From NBML01 sp029939535 (GTDB taxonomy: Bacteria; Desulfobacterota; Desulfobacteria; Desulfobacterales; Desulfobacteraceae): a DNA stretch of 10,254 bases. The position numbers and the translations under genes are program-made. Under the pieces are notes generated by a model. That model was not told the DNA's origin. It was given only the letters and a program-made list of their open reading frames with translations, and did not search any database. Positions 1-5,918 of this stretch are shown here, one piece after another. The stretch spans positions 1-10,254 of the forward strand of contig JAOZST010000136.1 of the NCBI GenBank assembly GCA_029939535.1. Direction: 5' to 3'. The first letter of the stretch is position 1. Each line of letters starts with the position of its first letter.

Positions 1-128
1 GACTTTCCCTGTTAGTCCGCATTGTTAATTCAAAATAAACCAACCATAATATTGTTTAATAAATGTTTTGAAAAGCTGTGTAACAACCTGTCCAGCCTGA
101 AAACTGAGTAAATTGATATTTGCTTGCC
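1..128. other. Intergenic DNA with no recognisable gene
   Basis: AT-rich sequence at the window edge. I see no ORF with a plausible start, no tRNA or rRNA signature and no clear hairpin plus T-tract. It may be downstream or intergenic DNA of a gene outside the window. Confidence 0.5.
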
Positions 129-319
129 ACGGAGGTCGGGATGAATTGCAAGCGAATCATTGATTGGAATTCTTTAGAGGTTTTTAATGCAGCAAAGCGT
201 TAAGAAAGACGTGCTGTTTGAGGACCTACTGGACCGGAGTTCACGGCTTTTAGCGCAGCGGAATTTAGAACCTCTAAGAATTGTTCAATCAGTGAGCTGC
301 AATTTAACCCGACCGTCGT
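129..319. repeat. Large imperfect palindrome (MITE-like or structured-RNA-like element)
   Basis: The two halves are reverse complements over most of their length. Blocks that pair by eye are 134-140 with 308-314, 142-150 with 298-306 (one G-T), 158-166 with 286-294 (one G-T), 168-174 with 276-282, 176-182 with 269-275, 197-203 with 250-256 (with a G-T and a mismatch), and 210-213 with 242-245. The apical loop is about 214-241. An outer block GATAT (115-119) could pair with ATATC (321-325) across a bulge. About 45-55 pairs in roughly 190 bp is far beyond chance. The element could be a miniature inverted-repeat transposable element, an insertion-sequence relic or a structured transcript. It lies upstream of the predicted bat promoter, so it is unlikely to be in the bat mRNA leader. 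I do not recognise the family. Confidence 0.65.
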
Positions 320-363
320 TATATCTTTGTTGCCAAGTCAACAGATCACAAAATTTCGTTTGA
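187..363 (+). CDS. Possible 58-aa small protein, unknown function
   Basis: An ATG at 187 opens 58 codons ending at TGA 361-363. AGAGG at 176-180 sits 6 nt upstream, a well-spaced ribosome-binding motif. The first 30 residues are charged and amphipathic (starting MQQSVKKDVLFEDLLDR). The rest is rich in Ser, Asn and Cys and looks less like an evolved protein. Most of the ORF lies within the palindromic element at 129-319, so it may be an accident of that element, a small protein carried by it, or a truncated relic. I recognise no family and see no membrane segment. Confidence 0.2.
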   Translation: MQQSVKKDVLFEDLLDRSSRLLAQRNLEPLRIVQSVSCNLTRPSLYLCCQVNRSQNFV

Positions 364-372
364 GTGGGTGAA

Positions 373-406
373 CGAACTCACTGGCTGGGTGGTGCCAATG
401 AGTTTG
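373..406. other. Stem-loop with an alternative pairing partner
   Basis: AACTCA (375-380) pairs with TGAGTT (399-404) and TGGC (382-385) with GCCA (394-397), around an 8-nt loop and with one internal mismatch (381/398). Bases 373-374 can extend the stem with 405-406. No T-run follows, so it is not a typical intrinsic terminator. TGAGT at 361-365, at the stop of the small ORF, can compete for ACTCA at 376-380. Confidence 0.4.
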
Positions 407-471
407 AAACAAATAATCGGCCTTCCTGCCTTAGTAAAACAATCATTTTTTGTGAAATATAGCAATAATTA

Positions 472-501
472 GGTCACCGAGAATTGTGACCATATGGTCA
501 C
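472..501. promoter_or_regulatory. Candidate operator: 16-bp perfect palindrome plus a third half-site
   Basis: Bases 486-501 read GTGACCATATGGTCAC, a perfect 16-bp dyad. A further GGTCAC at 472-477 forms a second inverted pair with GTGACC (486-491), with 8 bp between. The palindrome ends 4 bp before the TTGACA -35 box at 506, where an activator or a repressor of that promoter would bind. The central spacing does not match TGTGA-N6-TCACA, so it is not a canonical CRP/HcpR site. The cognate regulator is unknown. Confidence 0.5.
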
Positions 502-505
502 GTTC

Positions 506-535
506 TTGACACGTTTTAAAATCTTATTATATTAT
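506..535 (+). promoter_or_regulatory. Sigma70-type promoter for the bat operon
   Basis: The -35 TTGACA (506-511) is a perfect consensus. The -10 is TATATT at 528-533 (16-bp spacer) or TATTAT at 530-535 (18-bp spacer), in a very AT-rich stretch. Transcription would start near 540-545, giving a leader of about 55-60 nt before the ATG at 601. It is the best promoter seen ahead of the operon. Downstream bat genes are too tightly packed to leave room for clear promoters. Confidence 0.6.
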
Positions 536-600
536 TAAAAATATTGATATCTGTCTGGAGTATTGCATAATAAATAATTAGTTTATTTTTACGGGGACCC

Positions 601-1575
601 ATGGAAGAGATCAAAGAAGCCATTGAGCAGAGTCATTTATTGATCAGCCGGATCAGAAACGAAATTTCAAAACAGCTTGTGGGACAGGAAAAACTGGTGG
701 ACAGCCTTTTAACAGGGCTTTTAACCGGAGGTCATGTTCTTATAGAGGGGGTGCCCGGCCTTGCCAAGACCAGTGCGGTCAAGGCCCTTGCCGCTGTTGT
801 TCAGGCGGATTTTAAACGGATACAGTTTACCCCGGATCTTTTACCGGCCGATCTTACGGGTACTGAAATTTACCGGCCTAAAACCACGGATTTTATCACC
901 CGGAAAGGTCCTTTGTTTAATAATATTATTTTGGCCGATGAAATTAACCGGGCCCCGTCCAAGGTTCAGTCCGCCCTGCTGGAGGCCATGGAGGAGAAAC
1001 AGGTCACCATAGGAGAAGAAACCTATGTCCTTCCATCTCCCTTCCTGGTCCTTGCCACCCAGAATCCCATTGAGCAGGAGGGTACATATCCATTGCCCGA
1101 AGCCCAGGTGGACCGGTTTATGTTAAAGGTGCTCATTGATTACCCTGATAAAAACCAGGAACTTGAAATCCTGAAAAAGAACAGTTTTCAGTTCCAGGAT
1201 GAGATTCAGCCTGTGATCAATTGTGAAGAACTGGCAGCCATGACAGGTCTTTTGGACAAGATCTACGTGGATGAAAAACTTAAAGAATATATTGTGGATC
1301 TGGTTTTTGCCACAAGAAAACCCCTTGAATATGGCATGAATCTTGGTCAGTACATTGAGTTCGGGGCTTCTCCCCGGGCCAGTATCTTTCTGGCAAAGGC
1401 TGCCCGGGTCAATGCTTTCCTGGCGGGCCGGGCCTATGTGACACCCCAGGATATCAAGGTGGTGGGTCCCAATGTGCTCAGGCACAGAATTTTGCTTTCC
1501 TTTGAAGCCGAGGCAGAAGATATAACCACAGAAGAGATTATCACCACCCTTTTTGACTCTGTTGAGGTGCCTTGA
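601..1575 (+). CDS. MoxR-family AAA+ ATPase of the Bat operon
   Basis: Cytoplasmic AAA+ ATPase of the MoxR (AAA_3) family, thought to act as a chaperone for VWA-domain partners encoded beside it. It has 324 residues, normal for the family. Visible motifs are Walker A GVPGLAKT (50-57), Walker B ILADEINRAP (110-119, acidic pair D113-E114), sensor 1 LATQNP (151-156), a conserved EAQVDRF (167-173) with a candidate arginine finger, and sensor 2 GASPRA (255-260). All look intact. The ATG at 601 is preceded only by GGGGA (593-597), a weak and close ribosome-binding motif; an in-frame stop at 571-573 leaves no upstream start. It is the first gene of the operon, and its stop lies 5 bp before the DUF58 ATG, so translation is probably coupled. 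The family call is firm; the substrate is inferred from context. Confidence 0.96.
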   Translation: MEEIKEAIEQSHLLISRIRNEISKQLVGQEKLVDSLLTGLLTGGHVLIEGVPGLAKTSAVKALAAVVQADFKRIQFTPDLLPADLTGTEIYRPKTTDFITRKGPLFNNIILADEINRAPSKVQSALLEAMEEKQVTIGEETYVLPSPFLVLATQNPIEQEGTYPLPEAQVDRFMLKVLIDYPDKNQELEILKKNSFQFQDEIQPVINCEELAAMTGLLDKIYVDEKLKEYIVDLVFATRKPLEYGMNLGQYIEFGASPRASIFLAKAARVNAFLAGRAYVTPQDIKVVGPNVLRHRILLSFEAEAEDITTEEIITTLFDSVEVP

Positions 1576-1583
1576 TTTCCATG
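1564..1583 (+). promoter_or_regulatory. Ribosome-binding site deciding the DUF58 start
   Basis: GAGGTG (1564-1569), within the last codons of the ATPase gene, lies 11 nt before ATG 1581 but only 2 nt before the in-frame TTG at 1572, which overlaps the ATPase stop. ATG 1581 gives the family-typical N-terminus MIPAEIIKKIKR, so it is preferred. Confidence 0.5.
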
Positions 1584-2459
1584 ATTCCAGCTGAAATCAT
1601 AAAAAAGATTAAAAGAGTCCATATTAAATCCCGCAAAACAGTGAACAATCTTATGGCGGGCCAGTACAGGTCTGTTTTCCGGGGATCAGGAATAGAATTT
1701 GAGGAGGTCCGGGAGTACAGCCCCGGGGATGATGTCAAGTCCATTGACTGGAATGTCTCTGCCCGGCTTGGCAAACCCTTTGTCAAACGCTACAGGGAAG
1801 AGCGGGAATCCATTGTCATGCTCCTCATTGACATGAGCGCTTCTCTGAAGTTTGGAACCTTTTCAGGACAGAAACTGGAAACTGTTGCTGAAGTTGCTTC
1901 GGTCCTGGCCTTTAATGCCATTAAAAATAATGACAAAGTAGGGGTGATATTTTTTACGGATCAGGTTGAAAAATATATACCCCCTAAAAAGGGTTCCTCC
2001 CATATCTGGCGGGTGATAAAGGAAGTCTTTACCTTTGTGCCCAAAGGACGTGGAACCGATATCGGCTGTGCCATGGATTTTATGTCCAAGATCTCCAAGA
2101 AACGATCCTTTGTTTTTATCCTGTCTGATTTTCTGGGAAAAGGATATGAAAAAAGTTTGAGTATTGCCCGGCAGAAACATGAACCAATCGGCATCAGGAT
2201 TTATGATGAGGGTTCTTTTGATCTACCCCTTAAAGGTATTGTACAATTTTCCGATTTTGAAACCAAAAAGGCCCTTGTATTTGATTCTTTTAACGGGAAA
2301 ACAAGGAAAGATTTTTTTAAGGTAAAGCAGGAAATTCATCATAGAACCCAGGAGATTTTTTCCAGGGCAAAAACAGATTTGATTGAACTAAAGACCAGGG
2401 ACTCTGTATCTGACACCCTGAGCAGATATTTCAGACTTCGGGAGAGGCGGATTCGATAA
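1581..2459 (+). CDS. DUF58 domain-containing protein
   Basis: DUF58 protein, almost always encoded next to MoxR ATPases and related to VWA domains. It has 292 residues from ATG 1581; a TTG start at 1572 would add three. The DUF58 signature runs from about 39 to 62 and includes VREYSPGDDVKSIDWNVSAR. It is followed by a VWA-like core with an intact DxSxS metal-site motif (D84, S86, S88 in LLIDMSASL) and a second acidic strand, FILSDF (179-184). No signal peptide or membrane segment is seen, so it is probably cytoplasmic and may sit between the ATPase and the membrane VWA proteins. It follows the ATPase by 5 bp and abuts the next ATG directly (stop 2457-2459, start 2460). The family is clear; the molecular role is not established. 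Confidence 0.93.
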   Translation: MIPAEIIKKIKRVHIKSRKTVNNLMAGQYRSVFRGSGIEFEEVREYSPGDDVKSIDWNVSARLGKPFVKRYREERESIVMLLIDMSASLKFGTFSGQKLETVAEVASVLAFNAIKNNDKVGVIFFTDQVEKYIPPKKGSSHIWRVIKEVFTFVPKGRGTDIGCAMDFMSKISKKRSFVFILSDFLGKGYEKSLSIARQKHEPIGIRIYDEGSFDLPLKGIVQFSDFETKKALVFDSFNGKTRKDFFKVKQEIHHRTQEIFSRAKTDLIELKTRDSVSDTLSRYFRLRERRIR

Positions 2460-2996
2460 ATGCAGGATATCCATGGTATAAAACCCCCTGTCATGGTTGG
2501 GGTGGACCCGGCCCTTGTTAAGCTGGCCCTGCTCATTGCAGGAGGACTGGTTCTTCTGGGTTTATTGATTTTTATGATCAAACGATTCTGGAAATCTTCT
2601 TCTAAAAAACAGGTTCAGGATAATATTCCTGTTATCCCTCCCTATGAAGCAGCCCTTAAGGAACTGGATGGTCTCAGCCTGAAACCGGTCATTGATTCCA
2701 GACCATTTTATTTTGATCTGGGGGCCTTGTTTAAGAGGTATATAGGAAGATCCTATGGCATTAATGCCAATGAAATGACCACCCAGGAACTGGTGAAAGA
2801 GGTCCGTTCCACACCCATGGATACAATGCTTGTGACAAAGCTTTCCAATTTTCAGAATTTTTCCGATCCCTTTCGATACAGCCCTTTGGCTCCGGAACCT
2901 GCTCAGGTTACAAAAGACCTGGCAAGTGTGAGGCAATTGATCACTGAGATTCAGGATGACATTGAATTAAAAATGACAAGGGAGGAAGATTCCTGA
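2460..2996 (+). CDS. DUF4381-like single-pass membrane protein
   Basis: Small protein (178 aa) with one transmembrane segment at about 19-40, then a basic KRFWKSSSKK stretch (41-50) that should be cytoplasmic, placing the N-terminus outside. The cytoplasmic part holds PPYEAALKELDGL (60-72) and RPFYFDLGALFKRYIGRSYG (81-100), followed by a TTQEL motif. This pattern resembles the DUF4381 family found between DUF58 and VWA genes in Bat-type operons. Its start touches the DUF58 stop; GGAGAGG (2441-2447) lies 12 nt upstream. Its own stop overlaps the batA ATG by one base. It probably helps to couple the cytoplasmic ATPase/DUF58 pair to the membrane VWA proteins, but that is inference from position and topology. 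Confidence 0.8.
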   Translation: MQDIHGIKPPVMVGVDPALVKLALLIAGGLVLLGLLIFMIKRFWKSSSKKQVQDNIPVIPPYEAALKELDGLSLKPVIDSRPFYFDLGALFKRYIGRSYGINANEMTTQELVKEVRSTPMDTMLVTKLSNFQNFSDPFRYSPLAPEPAQVTKDLASVRQLITEIQDDIELKMTREEDS

Positions 2997-2998
2997 TG
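2981..2998 (+). promoter_or_regulatory. Strong ribosome-binding site and TGATG stop-start for batA
   Basis: GGAGGAAG (2981-2988) is near-consensus and 7 nt from ATG 2996. The preceding gene's TGA (2994-2996) shares one base with this ATG, a classic translational-coupling junction. Confidence 0.7.
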
Positions 2999-4000
2999 TT
3001 CAGGTTTGCCAGTCCCTGGTTTTTTCTACTTTTGATTCCTGTATGGGGTTTTTTGATCTTTACCCTGAAAACCCTGAAAAAAAGTCAGCCCAATGCCATT
3101 AAGGTCTCCTCCCTGGAGGGCCTTGAAAAGATTCCAATTACCCTTGCCGCAAGGATAGCCAGCCTCATGCCCCTGGTAAAGGCAGCTGCCATAACTCTTA
3201 TGATTGTGGCCCTGGCAAGACCCCAGTCCGGGGATCAGAAAATAAATGTAATGACCCAGGGGGTGAATATTATTCTGGCCCTGGACCTTTCAGAATCCAT
3301 GAGGGCCCTGGATTTTAAAAAGAACAACAAGATCGTCACCAGGCTGGAAGCGGTGAAGGCAGTGGTGTCCCAATTTATCATGAAGCGGGAAGGGGACAGA
3401 ATCGGACTGGTGGTTTTTGGATCAAATGCCTACACCCAGCTGCCCTTGACCCGGGATTATAATACCATTGCCTTTATGCTTGACAGGTTGAAAATTGGGG
3501 CGGCAGGGCCGAAAACAGCCATTGGGGATGCCATTGGTATCTCTTTAAAGCGTCTTGAGGATGTAAAGAGTAAATCCAATATTATTATCCTGTTAACTGA
3601 CGGTAAGAGCAATTCCGGGCAGCTTTCCTGGCAGGATGCCATTAAGATTGCCCTACAGAGGAATGTGAAAATCCATACCATTGCAGTGGGCACCAGGGGA
3701 GAGGCCCCATTCCTTGTGGACGGAGTCTTTGGGCAGCGCTATGTATACCAGAAGGTGGATATTGACTGGGACGCTCTGGAAACCATTGCAGAAACAACTT
3801 CAGGCAGCTTTTTTAAGGCAAAAGATATAGAGTCCCTTGAAAAAATTTATAAGATGATAGACTCCCTTGAAAAAACCAAGGTTGAGGTTGAAAAATGGGT
3901 GGAGTACAAAGAGTTGTATGGTTGGTTTTTGATGGCTGGCCTGGCCATGTTTCTTACATTTCTTTTACTGACCAATACCAGGTTTATGAGGATTCCCTGA
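2996..4000 (+). CDS. batA: BatA, VWA-domain membrane protein
   Basis: Inner-membrane protein of 334 residues with a von Willebrand factor A domain. Membrane segments are at about 7-24, 58-75 and 309-326. The positive stretch KTLKK (25-29) after the first segment puts the N-terminus outside and the VWA domain in the periplasm. The metal-binding MIDAS site is complete: DLSESM (D97, S99, S101), T174 in GPKTAIGDA, and TDG (D202). The arrangement, two segments before and one after the VWA domain, is typical of BatA/BatB. It is preceded by a strong ribosome-binding site and followed one base later by its paralogue batB. The exact BatA function is unknown; Bat loci were named for aerotolerance in Bacteroides and are linked to stress or envelope phenotypes elsewhere. 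The name rests on order and architecture. Confidence 0.92.
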   Translation: MFRFASPWFFLLLIPVWGFLIFTLKTLKKSQPNAIKVSSLEGLEKIPITLAARIASLMPLVKAAAITLMIVALARPQSGDQKINVMTQGVNIILALDLSESMRALDFKKNNKIVTRLEAVKAVVSQFIMKREGDRIGLVVFGSNAYTQLPLTRDYNTIAFMLDRLKIGAAGPKTAIGDAIGISLKRLEDVKSKSNIIILLTDGKSNSGQLSWQDAIKIALQRNVKIHTIAVGTRGEAPFLVDGVFGQRYVYQKVDIDWDALETIAETTSGSFFKAKDIESLEKIYKMIDSLEKTKVEVEKWVEYKELYGWFLMAGLAMFLTFLLLTNTRFMRIP

Positions 4001-4001
4001 T

Positions 4002-5918
4002 ATGAAATTTGTAAATTCCCAAGTTTTATACCTGCTGTGGGCAATAATTCCCTTTGTCATGCTAATGGTTTTCGGGATCAGGCAGAGGAAAAAAATTCTG
4101 GGTTTGTTTGCCGACAGCAGGGTTTATCCGGCAATCCTGCCAGGTTTCCATTCCAATGCCAGATGGATAAAAACCGGCTTGATAACCCTGGCCCTGATCC
4201 TGTCCATCATTGCCCTGGCTGGTCCCCAGGCTGGATTCCGCTGGGAAGAAACCCACCAGAAAGGGATAGATATCATGATTGCCCTGGACTGTTCCCAAAG
4301 TATGCTGGCACAGGATATCACGCCCAACCGTCTGGAGCAGGCCAAAAGGGAGGTCATCGATTTAACGCGGCTTATGAAGTCCGATCGGGCAGGGCTGGTG
4401 GCTTTTGCCGGCCAGGCTATACTTCAATGCCCCCTGACCCTGGATCATGAAGCTTTTAACATCTTTTTGCGGGTATTGACCCCGGAATATCTGCCCGTTG
4501 GAGGAACCAATTTGACGGCGGCACTGGAGACCTGTTACAGGGGCTTTGAAAAGGACTCTGATACGGACAAGGCAATTTTTCTGATCACAGACGGTGAAAA
4601 TACAGCAGGGGATGTGGAAGAGATTGCAAAACAGATGGCCCAGGAAAATATAAAAGTTTTCTGTATCGGGGTGGGTGATCCTGCAGGAGCACCCATACCA
4701 GATCCTGATGGTGGATTTAAAAAGGATGCCTCCGGTAACATCATACTGTCCAGGGTGGATGAAAAAGGCCTTACACAAATTGCCGCCATTACCAGCGGCA
4801 GGTATGTCAGAGCAATGGCAGGAGACATGGATCTGGACCAGATATATTCCCAGGATATTGTAAAGGGCATGGAACGTAAAACATTGACCCAGGGCAAAAA
4901 AAAAGTGTGGGAAAATCGTTTCCAATGGTTTTTATTTCCCTGTGTTCTGCTGCTGCTCCTGGAGTTGGTCATGCCCATAAGAAAAAAGAGGAAGGATGGA
5001 AAAAAGAATGTTGTTCTGGGAATTGCTTTGCTGATTCTGGTATCGGGCACAGGTATGGTCCCGGAACCTGCCAGGGCAAATATGTTCTCCTCCCATGTGA
5101 AAAAAGGGATAGCAGAATATGATGCCAACTCCTTTGAACAGGCAAAGACCCATTTTATCAATGCCCAGCTTGAAAGCCCTGATGACCTAAGACTCTATTA
5201 TAATATCGGAGCTGCTGCCTATATGAATAAAGACTATGAACAGGCAGAAAAAAACTTTGCCCAGGCCATTGAGTCAAAGGACCCTGATCTGCAGCACAAG
5301 TCCCGGTACAATCTTGCCAATACAAAATTTAGGCTGGGAAAGTTTGCCCAGGCAATTGAGGAATATGAATCTTTGCTGGAAGCATTCCCCGATGACCAGG
5401 AGGCCAGAGAAAACCTTGAGTTTGTGAAGAAGAAATTGGAGCAAAAAAAAGAGCAGGAGCAAAAGGATAAAGAATCCCAAGAGGATAAAGAATCCAAAGA
5501 AAAAAATCAAAAGGATCAGGACCAGAAAGACCAGGCCCAGAAAAATCAGGACCAGAAAGACCAGCAGAATAAGGACCAGCAAAATCAGGACCAGCAGAAT
5601 AAGAACCAGAAAGATTCCGGGGATTCACAGCAGGATAAACCGGAAGACAGGGAAGATAAAAGTCAGAAGTCATCTCCTGATAAAGGAGAAAAACCAGAAC
5701 CGGATGAATCAAAGACTGGCAAAACTGGGGCGGAAAAGGAAGAAAAAGATCAGGACCAGGCACAGGATCAGGATCAGGCCCAGGGCAAAGCCGGAGAAAA
5801 GGGTGATGAAGATGCAGAATCCAGGCTCATGGAAAACAAGCTGAACCGGCTTGAAGACAAACCCGGCATGGGAATGATGCCTGTAATCAGGGAACAATAC
5901 ATTGAAAAAGACTGGTAA
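4002..5918 (+). CDS. batB: BatB VWA protein fused to a BatC-like TPR domain
   Basis: A 638-residue membrane protein, about twice the length of BatB alone. The N-terminal half repeats BatA: membrane segments at 9-25, 57-74 and 309-326, and a VWA domain with an intact MIDAS (DCSQS, D96/S98/S100; T169 in GGTN; TDG with D197). A very basic loop, KKRKDGKK (328-335), then a fourth hydrophobic segment (337-352) ending in PEPARAN (354-360), resembles a signal peptide with an A-x-A site. Next come TPR motifs (about 363-465), a highly charged Lys/Gln/Asp linker (about 476-605) and a conserved-looking tail ending IEKDW. The positive-inside rule puts both VWA and TPR parts in the periplasm. GAGGA (3988-3992) lies 9 nt before the ATG, and the gap from batA is 1 bp. 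The BatB half is secure; calling the TPR part BatC rests on position and architecture. Confidence 0.92.
   Translation: MKFVNSQVLYLLWAIIPFVMLMVFGIRQRKKILGLFADSRVYPAILPGFHSNARWIKTGLITLALILSIIALAGPQAGFRWEETHQKGIDIMIALDCSQSMLAQDITPNRLEQAKREVIDLTRLMKSDRAGLVAFAGQAILQCPLTLDHEAFNIFLRVLTPEYLPVGGTNLTAALETCYRGFEKDSDTDKAIFLITDGENTAGDVEEIAKQMAQENIKVFCIGVGDPAGAPIPDPDGGFKKDASGNIILSRVDEKGLTQIAAITSGRYVRAMAGDMDLDQIYSQDIVKGMERKTLTQGKKKVWENRFQWFLFPCVLLLLLELVMPIRKKRKDGKKNVVLGIALLILVSGTGMVPEPARANMFSSHVKKGIAEYDANSFEQAKTHFINAQLESPDDLRLYYNIGAAAYMNKDYEQAEKNFAQAIESKDPDLQHKSRYNLANTKFRLGKFAQAIEEYESLLEAFPDDQEARENLEFVKKKLEQKKEQEQKDKESQEDKESKEKNQKDQDQKDQAQKNQDQKDQQNKDQQNQDQQNKNQKDSGDSQQDKPEDREDKSQKSSPDKGEKPEPDESKTGKTGAEKEEKDQDQAQDQDQAQGKAGEKGDEDAESRLMENKLNRLEDKPGMGMMPVIREQYIEKDW
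5428..5815 (+). repeat. Coding low-complexity repeat tract (Lys/Gln/Asp-rich linker of BatB)
   Basis: Purine-rich imperfect repeats inside batB. A unit GGATAAAGAATCC occurs at 5465-5477 and 5483-5495 (period 18). A 21-bp block at 5514-5534 recurs nearly identically at 5544-5564 (period 30). Related CAG/GAC-rich units continue to about 5625 and again at 5748-5785. All periods are multiples of 3, so copy changes would keep the frame. The encoded linker is hydrophilic, about 130 residues, and probably disordered or partly helical. Confidence 0.75.
5889..5904 (+). promoter_or_regulatory. Ribosome-binding site and TTG start of batD-batE inside batB
   Basis: AGGGAA (5889-5894) lies 7 nt before TTG 5902, inside the end of batB. 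No in-frame ATG occurs before the BatD signal segment, so TTG is the best-supported start and gives a 17-bp overlap with batB. Confidence 0.6.

Noticed and set aside
484..503. CRP/FNR or HcpR binding site
   Set aside because: TGTGA and TCAC are present, but the gap between them is 8 rather than 6 and the right half lacks the final A. The 16-bp dyad is better treated as an unassigned operator.
550..568. Sigma54 (-24/-12) promoter
   Set aside because: TGG and TGC occur, but the distance between them is far too short for the GG-N10-GC requirement.
569..587. Leader hairpin before the ATPase gene
   Set aside because: AATAAA could pair with TTTATT, but the stem is six A-T pairs only and expected by chance in this AT-rich leader.
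1572..1574. TTG start for the DUF58 gene
   Set aside because: It is possible, but the ribosome-binding motif is only 2 nt away and ATG 1581 gives the family-typical N-terminus.
4535..5161. 208-codon minus-strand ORF
   Set aside because: It lies wholly opposite batB, whose VWA and membrane motifs are intact. The reverse reading has no recognisable domain, so it is a shadow.
5274..5582. Minus-strand ORF with a very hydrophobic, Leu/Val-rich product
   Set aside because: It is the antisense of Gln/Asp/Lys repeat codons in batB, which read as Leu/Val/Phe on the other strand. It is an artefact of composition.
5428..5815. CRISPR-like repeats
   Set aside because: Units are imperfect, have no spacers, are multiples of 3 and are in frame within batB, so they are coding low-complexity sequence.
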